Origin: Streptomyces sp. SCSIO 30461
GTDB taxonomy: Bacteria > Actinomycetota > Actinomycetes > Streptomycetales > Streptomycetaceae
DNA length: 64,000 nt
Assembly (NCBI RefSeq): GCF_037023745.1
Contig: NZ_CP146101.1
Location: 4,022,001-4,086,000 of the forward strand
Direction: 5' to 3'
This document shows positions 35,693 through 44,680 of this stretch, piece by piece. The position numbers and the translations under genes are program-made. The notes under the pieces were generated by a model. It made no database searches and had not been told where the DNA came from. It was given only the letters and a program-made list of their open reading frames with translations. The stretch's first letter is position 1. Every line of letters begins with the position of its first letter.

Positions 35693-37018
35693 TCAACGAT
35701 TCTTTGAGCGGAAGTTCTCGAACCACGGGTCCTCATCAAGTCCGTCGGCACTGAAGAGTGTGGCGATCCCCGACGCGATCGCAGTGACGGCCAGGGTGAG
35801 TTCTTCCTCTTCACCGGCGCGCAGGACGACGTTCGCGACCCGGTATCCGCTGGCCCTACGTGGCGCCCCGTGCTCGGCGACCTCGTCTACCTGGATGACA
35901 CAGGGGTACCGTTCCAGCTGGTCACGTGAAACAGCTGAGTGCACGGTTCCCGTCCTTTCCCCGAAGGCCGGGAACAGTCCCATGGCATACCCCTGAGTCG
36001 CTCCGTCGGCGAGTGGGGGGATCTCAGGCTCCTGCGCCAGTGCCAGGTTCATTGCGATCGTGAGGAGGTTCGGCCCCCCAAGAACCCCGAGCAACCTGGG
36101 CAGATGGCCGCCGACGCGCCCATTCACCTCGATGAGATCGACTGCATCCGGCAGGAGTTTGACCTCGGTGTGGGTAACGCACCACCGCACACGGAGTGCG
36201 TCGAGTACCTTCCGAACGTAATCGAGGACGCGCATTCGAACGATGTGCGGCAGCATCGTCGGGGTCAGATCGCCGGTGACGCTGACGGCGTCGGACGCAT
36301 CCGGCCCGGTGTGCCGATGGACGGAGACGGGCGCCTTGTCGAAGATCGCGACTGGAACATGGTCGTCTTGGGTGCTGGCCATCTCGACGGAGACGTAGTC
36401 CGCGAGCCACTCTGTTCGCGGATGCTCGAATGGGGGAAGTCTGCTTTCCAGAAGCAGGTCGGACCACTTGGTGCGGTGCCCTAGTTGGTAGTCGGCGTCG
36501 GATTCGCTGTCCACGAACGCGATACCCGAGCCGCCCACGCCACGTCGTGGCTTCAGGACGGCAGGCAGGTGAACCCTGTCCAGTGCCTCGGCGAACGTCT
36601 GCGGGGAGTCGACGGACACCGCCGTGACCTTCGTCAGCCCGACAGCAGCAAGGCGCGTCCGCTGGGTGAGCTTGTCCCATGGACCTGGCCCCGTCGAGAG
36701 GCCCGGTAGCCGGAGAGCCGACGCCACGGCGGCAACGTTTTGCACCTCCCAGTCGTGGAAGGTGGTAACGCCCTCTACCTCCGCCTCCCTGACGCATTCG
36801 ATGAGTTTAGGGAGATCAAAGATGCGGACCGGGAACAGTGCCTCCGCCTCTCGGACCAGTGCGGAATCCTCCGTTACGACCGATCGGTCGAAGAACATCA
36901 CAGGTTGGCAGACATCCCTAGCTGCCTGTTCGATCTCGGCGAGCTCGGCGGAGCCACCACCTCTGTGCAGTACCGCCACGCGGACCGGTGTGTCTCTTCG
37001 GCCGTGCATGCGAACCAC
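35693..37018 (-). CDS. ATP-grasp domain ligase
   Basis: 441 residues; start 37018 (an ATG a few codons downstream, MHGRRDTP, is also possible). N-terminal pre-ATP-grasp region (RVAVLHRGGGSAELAEIEQA), then LPAVLKPRRGVGGSGIAFV (ATP loop with Lys), VEMASTQDDH, THTEVKLLPD and the metal site LIEVNGRVGGHLPRLL with Glu and Asn. The family joins a carboxylate to an amine or thiol through an acyl phosphate; dipeptide ligases and biosynthetic enzymes share this plan. It lies 56 bp after the GNAT gene on the same strand, probably one operon. Substrate unknown. Confidence 0.85.
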   Translation of the reverse strand: MVRMHGRRDTPVRVAVLHRGGGSAELAEIEQAARDVCQPVMFFDRSVVTEDSALVREAEALFPVRIFDLPKLIECVREAEVEGVTTFHDWEVQNVAAVASALRLPGLSTGPGPWDKLTQRTRLAAVGLTKVTAVSVDSPQTFAEALDRVHLPAVLKPRRGVGGSGIAFVDSESDADYQLGHRTKWSDLLLESRLPPFEHPRTEWLADYVSVEMASTQDDHVPVAIFDKAPVSVHRHTGPDASDAVSVTGDLTPTMLPHIVRMRVLDYVRKVLDALRVRWCVTHTEVKLLPDAVDLIEVNGRVGGHLPRLLGVLGGPNLLTIAMNLALAQEPEIPPLADGATQGYAMGLFPAFGERTGTVHSAVSRDQLERYPCVIQVDEVAEHGAPRRASGYRVANVVLRAGEEEELTLAVTAIASGIATLFSADGLDEDPWFENFRSKNR

Positions 37019-37074
37019 TCCTTTGAAGCTGGGGTGAGTGGCGTGAATTTCCCGCCGCTTGACCTACGAGCTGG

Positions 37075-37956
37075 TCAACCGGCCTCGAGGCTTGTCGTGC
37101 CGTAAATTCCCGAGAGCCGCACCGTTGGTGGTGTGCCGTTGTACATCCGTACCGTGCGGCCACGAGGCTTCAAGCCGAGCTGCTCCATGGTCGCCTTGGC
37201 CAATGGGTTGGATTCGGGCGCATCGATTGCGACCGCGCGGTTCGGAGCCATCGTAGCCAGGCTTCGCAACAAGACCGAAGCAATCTCGGACGAGTCAGCG
37301 TAAAGTGGGCCGACCCGTGAGCATGTTCCGTGAGAGGGTCGAGATGTCCCGAATCCGACAATGCGGCCCTCATGGAGGGCAGCGAGACTCTGCACACCGG
37401 GCATGTCAATCCATTCAGCCAGGAAGGCATTCCGCGTGACCGGGAAATATTCTCGATCATACGCAGCCACTACGTCGAAAGGGAGTGCTGTGGCGGCGAC
37501 CAATTCGACACTCGTGAGTGTAATTCTCGCAGGCTGCGGAATCCCGGAGAACTGAACGTTCCACCAAAAGGGACGCAGGCCCAGACGCATGTATGCCTCC
37601 TGCTGTTCGGGCACAGCGTCCAGGCCGAACAGTCGTCCTTCCAGCCTGGCAACAGCGGCTCGCCACATTCGTCTGCCGTAGCCCCTGCCCCGAAGATCAG
37701 CCCGGGTGATGTACAGGCCAATGAAACCGAAATCCTCCCCGTGCCGAATGGCCAGGACCGACGCGGCCGGCACCCCGTCGAGGCATCCGAGGAGGAGCGC
37801 TTCGGGATCAGCGGCCGCATAGGCGGACACATCTGTGTCGCCGAGCATCCATCCCTCGCGTGCAGCCCACGCTTCGACTACGCATCTTTTGTCGGCGCTC
37901 ACGCTGGATATTTCGAGCGGCGGTTCACCCTCCCTTTCCGTTCCGACGGCACGCAT
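37075..37956 (-). CDS. double GNAT acetyltransferase (YitH-like C-terminal domain)
   Basis: Start taken at ATG 37956; a longer frame begins at 38136 but its first 60 codons look non-coding. The N-terminal GNAT domain has LYITRADLRGRGYGRRMWRA, the R/Q-x-x-G-x-G/A acetyl-CoA loop, and the DAVPEQQEAYMRLGL substrate-side motif. The C-terminal acetyltransf_18-like domain has YDREYFPVTRNAFLAEW and IVGFGTSRPS with GPLYADS. It probably acetylates a small amine or amino acid. Followed by the ATP-grasp gene, so the pair may modify and ligate the same metabolite. Confidence 0.82.
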   Translation of the reverse strand: MRAVGTEREGEPPLEISSVSADKRCVVEAWAAREGWMLGDTDVSAYAAADPEALLLGCLDGVPAASVLAIRHGEDFGFIGLYITRADLRGRGYGRRMWRAAVARLEGRLFGLDAVPEQQEAYMRLGLRPFWWNVQFSGIPQPARITLTSVELVAATALPFDVVAAYDREYFPVTRNAFLAEWIDMPGVQSLAALHEGRIVGFGTSRPSHGTCSRVGPLYADSSEIASVLLRSLATMAPNRAVAIDAPESNPLAKATMEQLGLKPRGRTVRMYNGTPPTVRLSGIYGTTSLEAG

Positions 37957-38194
37957 GGAACTCGCTGACGCCGTGACTCTCCGGTGAAGTGGCCTGTGAT
38001 GCATGGCAGAGAAACCAATCGGTCGTGTACGTGGAAGAGCGAGTGGCCTAATGGAGCTGGTATTCCCCGACCGACCGGAGGGTCGCAGCAGACGCGCAGC
38101 AGCACGATCGTGGAGATTTTGGTGCATGCTCCTCAACCTTCACGGTTTCCATAATACGGACCACAGGATAAGGAAGCGAAACCGGTCGATCGCC

Positions 38195-38410
38195 CCCACT
38201 GAAGCTGGACGGCCTGGCTGTGCTGCATGCCGTAGCCCCGGACGACCTGCCGGTACGGGTGATCATCCTCTTCGCGCACACCGAGGACGCCGTGGTGTTC
38301 CGCGCCGTCGGGGAGGGTACGGCCGGGCTATCTTGCCAAGGACGCCACGCGGCGTGAGATCGTCGACGCCGTGATGAAGGTCTCCCGAGGTGGGACAGCG
38401 CTTCCGCCTG
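38195..38410 (+). pseudogene. response-regulator receiver domain remnant (NarL/LuxR type)
   Basis: Reads LDGLAVLHAVAPDDLPVRVI then AVGEGTAG in one frame and, after a one-base shift near 38327, YLAKDATRREIVDAVMKVSRGGT. This matches the second half of a NarL-type receiver (conserved Lys in YLAKD). Phosphoacceptor Asp and the HTH output domain are missing. Confidence 0.65.
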
Positions 38411-38461
38411 ACCTCACCCGCGTTCCGCTCCAGGCTGGCACCCAGGGTGGCGGCGAAGTCC

Positions 38462-38965
38462 TCAGGTGTGGATCGGAAAGGACGCCTGGAACGCCAGGCG
38501 TTCGTCGGCCTCGTCGCCGATGCGGGAGAGGACCTCGTCGAGCGCGAGGAACTCCTCCCACACCCGCCGGCCGGTGGCCTCGGCCAGCCACACCACGACG
38601 AGGTCCTTCAGGTCGGGAACGCGCTTGTTCTTCCAGATCTTGTCGGCGAGGCTCACTAGGAGGTCCTCCAGAACGACGTCCGATCGCGTCCACGACGCGT
38701 GAGTCGCGGCGAAGCGGGCGAGCTCTGGGCTGATGCCGCGTTCGAGTAGCAGAGCCCGCTTGGTCTCCTCATGCGCCGACCCGGGCCCGGAGAGCTCGGC
38801 CAGATGCACCGTCTTGCCTATGTCGTGCGTCGCAGCCCCGAACAGCGCCGCCTCCCGGTCGATCGCCACGGCGGGATAGCGTTCCTCTACCCAGTCGACC
38901 AGCTGATGCGCGACGTCGTGGACGGCGCGTAGGTGGGCCGCTAGCCGAGGCGGACCGCCCAGCAC
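38462..38965 (-). CDS. HD-domain protein
   Basis: 167 residues from GTG 38965. HD motif AATHDIGK (residues 45-52), upstream His in AVHDVAHQL, and ATHASW plus LADKIWKNKR further on complete a metal-binding HD phosphohydrolase pattern. No obvious ribosome-binding site, and the frame stays open upstream, so the start is uncertain. The IS5 element begins 70 bp upstream and may have removed its promoter. Confidence 0.75.
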   Translation of the reverse strand: MLGGPPRLAAHLRAVHDVAHQLVDWVEERYPAVAIDREAALFGAATHDIGKTVHLAELSGPGSAHEETKRALLLERGISPELARFAATHASWTRSDVVLEDLLVSLADKIWKNKRVPDLKDLVVVWLAEATGRRVWEEFLALDEVLSRIGDEADERLAFQASFPIHT

Positions 38966-39137
38966 GGACAGAAGCGCTGCGACACGATTGGCAGCGGGAG
39001 CAGGGCCAGGTCGACGGTGCCACTCAAGGCTCTCAGTGGACGTTAAGTCCGATCTTCCTCGGTTCGTGATCGCTCGATCGTGGTACTGATCGCCATGCCG
39101 GACACCTGCTGGGCATGTTCATGCTGAGATGCGGGTC

Positions 39138-39192
39138 ATGGAGAGAAAGCCGTACCCCAGCGACTTATCGGACGAGCAGTGGGCGTTGATCC
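39138..39192 (+). pseudogene. IS5 transposase, 5' exon
   Basis: ATG 39138 encodes MERKPYPSDLSDEQWALI plus the first base of the next codon. The intron begins GTGCG at 39193. Joining base 39192 to 41722 gives codon CAG and reads ALIQPMITAWKQD, the normal sequence of these transposases. Confidence 0.88.
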
Positions 39193-39862
39193 GTGCGACA
39201 CGAAGTCGCGCATTACGAGTGAACTCGCAGATTGGAGGCCGGTTATAGACCGGATGCGAAGTTCCTGATCAGTGTTCGAGATCAGTCCCCGCCCTGGCGT
39301 GCGCTCGCAGGTCCTGCCTGTGAGGGTGCGAAGCCCAGGGAAGAAGCTCAAGGGCCCCCGCTCCGTCTGGGGGAGCAACCGGGCGAGGGGAAGGCCGGAC
39401 GGGCGAACGCAAGTGAACCCCCGATGATGCCTCGTTAGCCCAAGCCTTGGGAGACGGGACGAGGACCAGGGTGCAGGGCCTGGCCGCTGGAGGAGGCGGC
39501 GAGCGGCGGCTGGTGACGATCTACCGGCCGTGGGAACACCGCTGGCCCCGGGGTGTAGGGGGCGCCCACCCCGGCCGTATCTCGTATGCGCGGAACGTGG
39601 AAACCCCGTCGGGGTCCGAGCCCTTCGGCTCGGTAGGCCGATCGTAAGAGGGGCGGAACCCCTCGGCGGGACAGGAAGCCCAAGAAGCGGATGCCGGCGG
39701 CCGAAAGGCAGCGGGACTCGGGACATGTGGCCGCCCCTCCAGGCGGCTGTCACGGGGAACCGGCCGGATGCCGGTCCTGGCGACCGGTTCCGAAAGGGAG
39801 CTGACGTGGGCTGGTGAGCCTTTGAAATCCGAGGCCGAGGGCCTCCCGAACCGAGGGACAAG

Positions 39863-41647
39863 TTGGACACCACGGTGAACGGACCCAAGGACGCTTCCGA
39901 CTGGGAGGACGTCGCGTGGCGTCACCACGAGGACAACGTAGCGAGGCTGCGGCAGAGGATCTTCAAGGCGACGCGGGAACAGGACTGGGCTGTGGTCCGG
40001 TCCTTGCAGAAGTTGATGCTGAGGTCATGGTCGAACACGCTGATCAGCGTGCGGCAGGTGACCCAGCGCAACGCGGGGCGTCGGACGGCCGGGATCGACG
40101 GGGAGACTGCCCTGTCACCCGAGGCCAGGATGAATGTGGCGGTGCGTGTGCACCGCACGCGCTCGTCCTGGAATCCGCTGCCGGTCCGGCGCGTGTACAT
40201 TCCGAAAGCCAATGGAAAGCAAAGGCCGCTTGGTATCCCCGTGATTATGGACCGGTGCCATCAGGCGCGTGTCCGCAACGCGTTGGAGCCCGAGTGGGAA
40301 GCGCGGTTCGAGCCGAGATCCTACGGGTTTCGACCGGGCCGCAGTTGCGCGGACGCCATCGGCGCTCTCTTTTCCGCGCTGAATGGCTCCCGGGCCAGGA
40401 GGCTATGGATTCTGGACGCCGACTTGTCCGCCGCGTTCGACAGGATCGGCCACGAACCACTGCTGGAAGCAATCGGGTCATTCCCCGCCAGGGAAATGAT
40501 TCGGGGATGGCTGAAATCGGGAGTGGTCGAGAACGGCCTGCTCACGCCGACCGAAGAGGGTTCCCCTCAAGGCGGTGTGATCAGTCCGTTGCTGATGAAC
40601 GTCGCGCTCCATGGGCTGGAGGAAGCTGGCGGAGTCCGTTACCTGACAACTGGCCGTAGTGCCGGGGAGACGGTGCGAGGGGCTCCGGTACTGGTGCGAT
40701 ACGCCGACGACATGGTCGCCTGCTGCCATTCCCGGCAGCAGGCCGAGCAGGTCAAGGCGCAGCTTGCGGAGTGGCTGGCACCCAGGGGCCTGACCTTCAA
40801 CGAGGAGAAGACGCGCATTGTGCGTCTCTCCGAAGGTTTCGACTTCCTGGGGTTCACTCTCCGCCGTTTTCACGACTCCAAGCTGATCATCACGCCGAGC
40901 AAGAAGGCGGTCATGCGGTTACGGAAGAGGCTCACGGACGAGATGCGGAACCTTCGTGGATCGAACGTGGTGGCGGTCATCGCCAAGCTCAACCCGATTA
41001 TTCGTGGATGGGCGGCCTACTACCGCGGGGTGGTGTCCAGCCGGATCTTCTCGAGTCTGGACTCTCACGTATGGCGGCTCACCTACAAGTGGGCCAGACG
41101 CTCGCACCCCAACAAGCCGAAGAAGTGGATCGTGCGCCGCTACTACGGCAAATTCAACAAGTTCAGGAACGACTACTGGGTGTTCGGCGATCGTAGCTGT
41201 ATCAGCGAAAGCGGCGGCACTTATCACGTGGTCAAGTTCTCCTGGACGAATATCGTCCGGCACCAACTGGTCACTGGCAGGGCATCACCTGACGATCCCG
41301 ACCTACGTGATTACTGGGCCAAAAGGCGGAGGAAGGTCAAACCCCCGCTGGACAACTACAACCTGAACCTGCTCGCCAGGCAGGAAGGCCGATGTCCACT
41401 CTGCGGGGACTACATCCTCACCACCCATCAGCCACCGCAATCCCCGCACGAATGGGAGCGCTGGTGGCTGAACACCGTCCGCCGAGCGGTAGCCGCCAGC
41501 TACCTCACTCACCACGGGCGGCATGGCGCGCCGGACGGACCGCAGACACGTCTCGTACACGCCTCCTGCCAACGCAGCCTTCGGGCCAGAACGCGCAGGA
41601 GGACCGCAGTTTTTGCATCACCGCGAACGCCCTTGGGGCTTGCTTGA
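39863..41647 (+). CDS. ltrA: group II intron-encoded reverse transcriptase-maturase-HNH protein
   Basis: 594 residues from TTG 39863 (MDTTVNG); the related intron at 56-58 kb starts the same way. RT domain: NAGRRTAGIDGE, RRVYIPKANGKQRPLGIP, LWILDADLSAAFDRIGHEP (first Asp), GSPQGGVISPLLMNV, active site VRYADDMVACC. Maturase domain: LNPIIRGWAAYYRGVVSS and RRSHPNKPKKWIVRRYY. C-terminal HNH nuclease: GRCPLCGDYIL and VHASCQ with the paired Cys. All three activities needed for retrohoming look intact. Confidence 0.93.
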   Translation: MDTTVNGPKDASDWEDVAWRHHEDNVARLRQRIFKATREQDWAVVRSLQKLMLRSWSNTLISVRQVTQRNAGRRTAGIDGETALSPEARMNVAVRVHRTRSSWNPLPVRRVYIPKANGKQRPLGIPVIMDRCHQARVRNALEPEWEARFEPRSYGFRPGRSCADAIGALFSALNGSRARRLWILDADLSAAFDRIGHEPLLEAIGSFPAREMIRGWLKSGVVENGLLTPTEEGSPQGGVISPLLMNVALHGLEEAGGVRYLTTGRSAGETVRGAPVLVRYADDMVACCHSRQQAEQVKAQLAEWLAPRGLTFNEEKTRIVRLSEGFDFLGFTLRRFHDSKLIITPSKKAVMRLRKRLTDEMRNLRGSNVVAVIAKLNPIIRGWAAYYRGVVSSRIFSSLDSHVWRLTYKWARRSHPNKPKKWIVRRYYGKFNKFRNDYWVFGDRSCISESGGTYHVVKFSWTNIVRHQLVTGRASPDDPDLRDYWAKRRRKVKPPLDNYNLNLLARQEGRCPLCGDYILTTHQPPQSPHEWERWWLNTVRRAVAASYLTHHGRHGAPDGPQTRLVHASCQRSLRARTRRRTAVFASPRTPLGLA

Positions 41648-41680
41648 GCCGTGTGCTTGGAAAGCGGGCACGCACGGTTC
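41646..41680 (+). ncRNA. group II intron domain V
   Basis: GAGCCGTGTGCTTG, loop GAAA, GCGGGCACGCACGGTTC. It overlaps the RT stop by 2 nt. Domain VI (GCGGGGACGC..GCGTCCCCGC) follows. Confidence 0.87.
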
Positions 41681-41721
41681 TGAGGGGGCGGGGACGCAGC
41701 AATGCGTCCCCGCTACCCGAC

Positions 41722-42521
41722 AGCCGATGATCACGGCGTGGAAGCAGGACCGGGTGACCCGGTCGGCGACCGGTGATCCCGGGGCCTGCGACCTGCGGGA
41801 AGTCGTGAACGCGATCTTCTACCAGAACCGGACGGGCTGCCAGTGGCGCTACCTGCCCCACGACCTGCCGGCCTGGTCGGCGGTGTTCTACTACTTCACG
41901 CTGTGGCGCCAGGACGGCCTCGACCAGCGCATCCAGGAACTCCTGCGCTGCCAGGTGAGGGAGAGAGCCCGCCGATTAGAGGACCCGTCCCTCGTGATCA
42001 TCGACACCCAGTCTGTCCGCGCGGCCGCCGGTGTCCCGAAAACCACGACGGGACTGGACGCGCACAAGAAGGTGTCGGGCCGCAAGCGGGGACTGGCCGT
42101 CGACGTCCTGGGGCTGGTCATCGGCGTCGTCGTGCTTGCCGCATCCGCCCACGACAACGCCGCCGGCACCGCCCTGCTCGACCAGGCTGCCGAGCGGTGC
42201 GGCAACCGCCTGGAGAAGGCCCTGGTGGACCAGGGCTTCAAGGACGAGGTCCTCATCCACGGCGCCCTGGCTGGCATCGACGTCGAGATCGCCCGCCGCA
42301 ACCCCGCTGACCAGGGAAAAGGCTTCATCCCGCAACCGAAAAGGTGGATCGTGGAGCAGGTCAACGGCACGTTGATGCTGCACCGCCGCCTCGCCCGTGA
42401 GTACGACCACCGGCCCGACACCTCCGCCTCACGCGTCTACTGGGCCTCGATCGCGAACATGACCCGCCGCCTCACCACACCGTCTCCGGCCTGGCGCGAC
42501 ACCCTCGGGCTGGCCGCGTGA
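41722..42521 (+). pseudogene. IS5 transposase, 3' exon
   Basis: Reads PMITAWKQDRVTRSATGD, YQNRTGCQWRYLPHDLPAWS, then SLVIIDTQSVRAAAG (first Asp), LVDQGFKDEV (second Asp region) and WIVEQVNGTLMLHRRLAREY (Glu side), with KGFIPQPKRW before it. Complete except for the first 19 codons, which lie before the intron. An apparent start at 41523 within intron DNA is not genuine. Confidence 0.88.
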
Positions 42522-42916
42522 ACGTCATCGAGCTCCTGGCCGGCCTCCAGGCCCAGCACGACGAGACCACCGCCCGGGCCGGTGAACTACGCAACCAGAT
42601 CCAGCACTTGACCGCCGCCCTGGCCGAGACCGAAGCGCGACTCGCGGACCTGGCCACCACCGCCAAGGTCATCGCCGAACTCGCACCCGCTGGAGGCGAC
42701 CCCGATCCGCCCGAGACGAACACCGCCTACCAGGCCATCGTGAACGCCTTCAACCAGCACCCCGGCCAGGTCTTCCGAGCCCGTGAGCTGCACGAACTCC
42801 TCGGCATGCCCACCGACGAGGCATCCGTCAACATCACCCGCAGCCGCCTCGGACGCCCCACCCGCCAAGGCTTCCTCACACAGCCCGGACGAGGCCGCTA
42901 CCAGAAACGGACTTAA
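42518..42916 (+). CDS. accessory ORF of the IS5 element (HTH-like)
   Basis: 132 residues; GTG 42518 overlaps the transposase stop by 4 nt. An N-terminal coiled coil (LLAGLQAQHDETTARAGELR, LTAALAETEARLADL) is followed by a winged-helix-like end (HPGQVFRARELHELLG, NITRSRLGRPTRQGFLTQPG). It lies within the inverted repeats, so it is a passenger or regulator of transposition. I know no function for it. Confidence 0.7.
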   Translation: MNVIELLAGLQAQHDETTARAGELRNQIQHLTAALAETEARLADLATTAKVIAELAPAGGDPDPPETNTAYQAIVNAFNQHPGQVFRARELHELLGMPTDEASVNITRSRLGRPTRQGFLTQPGRGRYQKRT

Positions 42917-43004
42917 CGCCCACTCAAGAAGGAGGGGTCAGTTGTGACCGCGTCAGGGTACTGACCGAGGCCGTCGATTGTGTCCGATAGAGGAACCTCA
43001 ACGA

Positions 43005-44540
43005 CAACACCGTTGCGTTTGGTCTTTGAGTTGTACGTCAAGTCCTGCTGAACAGCGCAACGGGACCACCTGATAGATCAACGATCGGCGAAGAGAGTCG
43101 ATCAAGGTCAGGGGTCCCGTTGCAGGAGAAGTCTGTCATCACGTCCACGATCGAGACAGCCCGGGGTGTGTTCGCGCCGGGTCATCTGGGGGAGTTGACC
43201 CAGATAGTGGACTTCGCGCTGGTGGACGCGGTGCTGGAGGAGACCGGCCGGCGCGAGAAGCGCCTGCGGCTGCTGCCTTCTCGGGTGGTGGTGTACTTCG
43301 TGCTCGCTCTCGCGCTGTTCGAACACCGCTCGTACCGCACGGTGTGGTCCAAGCTGACCGCCGCGCTGACCCCGCTTGCCCTGGTGTGTCCTGTGGTCTC
43401 CTCGCTGACGCGGGCCAGGCGCAGGGTGGGGGCCGCGCCTCTGCGGCGTCTGTTCGAGACGCTTGCCGGGCCCGTCGCCCGCCCTGGGCAGGAGGGGTCC
43501 TTCTGGCGGGGCCTGCGCACGGTGGCCGTCGACGGGACCCTGCTGCACACCCCCGACGACGAGACGCTTACCTGGCGCTACCCCAAACGGGCCGGGGAGG
43601 GTCTGGAGTTCGGCTATCCGCTCCTGCGGGCTGCTGGCCCTGGTCGAGTGCGGCACCCGCGCGCTCATAGCCGCCGCTTTCGGACCGGAGTCCGAGGGTG
43701 AACTCCCCTATGCCAAACGGCTTCTGTCCTCCCTGGACCAGACGATGCTCCTGCTGGCCGACACGGCCTTCGATGGCAACGAGTTCCTTGATGCCGTCCA
43801 TCAGAGCGGGGCGCGGTTCCTGGTGCGCTCCGGGGCCCGCCGCGTCCCCACCCCCGCCGGGCACCTGGGCGACGGCTCCTATATCGCCCGCATCGGCTAC
43901 GGCGTCCTGCCGGTGCTGCTGCCGGTGCGCGTGATCGAGGCAACCGTCACCGTCACCCTGGCCGATGGCACCGTCCGCACCGAGCAGTGGCGGCTGATCA
44001 CCAATCTGCTGGACCCCGTCCGTTTCCCGGCCGCCGAGCTCGTTGATCTATATCACCGCAGGTGGCAGGCGGAAACCACGTATTTCTCGATCAAAGCCAC
44101 GATGCTCGACGGCCGCGTCTTGCGCTCCCGCAGCACCGACGGCCTCGACCAGGAGGTCTACGCCCTGCTCACCGCCTACCAGGCCCTGATCCGCGCCAGC
44201 GACGACGCCCTGACCGGACGGCCGGAAGTACCCAGGGAACGGATCAGTTTCATCGTCCTGCTGGCCGCCGCAACCAACACCGTCACCGCCGGCCATGGAA
44301 TCTTCCCCGGCACCCCCATCGACCTGGTCGGCACGATCGGCCACGCCGCCCTGAGCGACCTCCTGCCCGCCCACCGACGGCAACGAGTGAAGGCCCGCAC
44401 CCGCAAGAACCCCACCAGCAAGTACGGACCGAACGCCGGACAGCACCCCCAGAAGGCCCAGAACTACACCGTCCACACCACCGTCGCGTTCTTCGCCCAC
44501 GGCCTCAACAGCCGCTCACGGCGCTAACGCAACGGTGTTG
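43005..44540 (+). mobile_element. IS4-family element with frameshifted transposase
   Basis: Ends CAACACCGTTGCGTT in inverted orientation. No clear target duplication found. It lies 81 bp after the IS5 element; that gap shows no gene. Confidence 0.75.
43120..44527 (+). pseudogene. IS4-family transposase, one frameshift
   Basis: From TTG 43120 the first frame reads HLGELTQIVDFALVDAVLEE, SRVVVYFVLALALF and LRTVAVDGTLLHTPDDE (first Asp). Near 43630 one extra G shifts the frame: YPLLR continues as LLALVECGTRALIAAAFGPE, then LLLADTAFDGNEFLDAV (second Asp), LYHRRWQAETTYFSIK (Y-R-E region) and a normal C-terminus. A single-base error or mutation is enough to explain it. Confidence 0.85.
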
Positions 44541-44542
44541 AC

Positions 44543-44680
44543 TTCATCCTCGGCCTTCACTTTCGGATGGAGGCGTAGTTGCTCGGCAATGCTCTCGGCA
44601 CGCGCGGCGGTCTGGTCGTGCACGCGCCCCGGCAGGTCGGCGCCGTTCCAGGGGTGCGGCTCTGGTGGCCGCTCGGTCAT
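44543..44680 (-). pseudogene. truncated small protein at the IS4 boundary
   Basis: ATG 44680 encodes MTERPPEPHPWNGADLPGRV, then ARAESIAEQLRLHPKVKAED, after which the frame runs into the IS4 end. The hydrophilic helical sequence looks like the start of a real gene. It overlaps the end of the LysR gene by 4 nt, so both formed an operon. Family not recognised. Confidence 0.35.

Larger units (their letters stand above)
39193..41721 (+). mobile_element. complete group II intron (2529 nt) in the IS5 transposase
   Basis: 5' end GTGCGACACGAAG and 3' end after domain VI (CTACCCGAC). The RNA domains I-III occupy 39193-39862, the protein gene lies in domain IV, and domains V and VI are intact. Removal gives an 855-nt uninterrupted transposase frame (284 residues). 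It appears able to splice and be mobile. Confidence 0.9.
39036..42923 (+). mobile_element. IS5-family element carrying a group II intron
   Basis: Inverted ends GTGGACGTTAAGTCCG and GTGGGCGTTAAGTCCG (reverse strand), flanked by the 3-bp repeat TCA (39033-39035 and 42924-42926). It holds a transposase gene split by an intron and a second small ORF. Without the intron it is about 1.36 kb. Confidence 0.9.

Noticed and set aside
37957..38136. Longer N-terminus of the GNAT protein from 38136
   Set aside because: The added 60 residues are basic and unstructured-looking with no homology I recognise; ATG 37956 fits the domain start.
41523..42521. Transposase start within the intron at 41523
   Set aside because: The first 66 codons of that frame are the intron's maturase end and domains V-VI; the true first exon is at 39138-39192.
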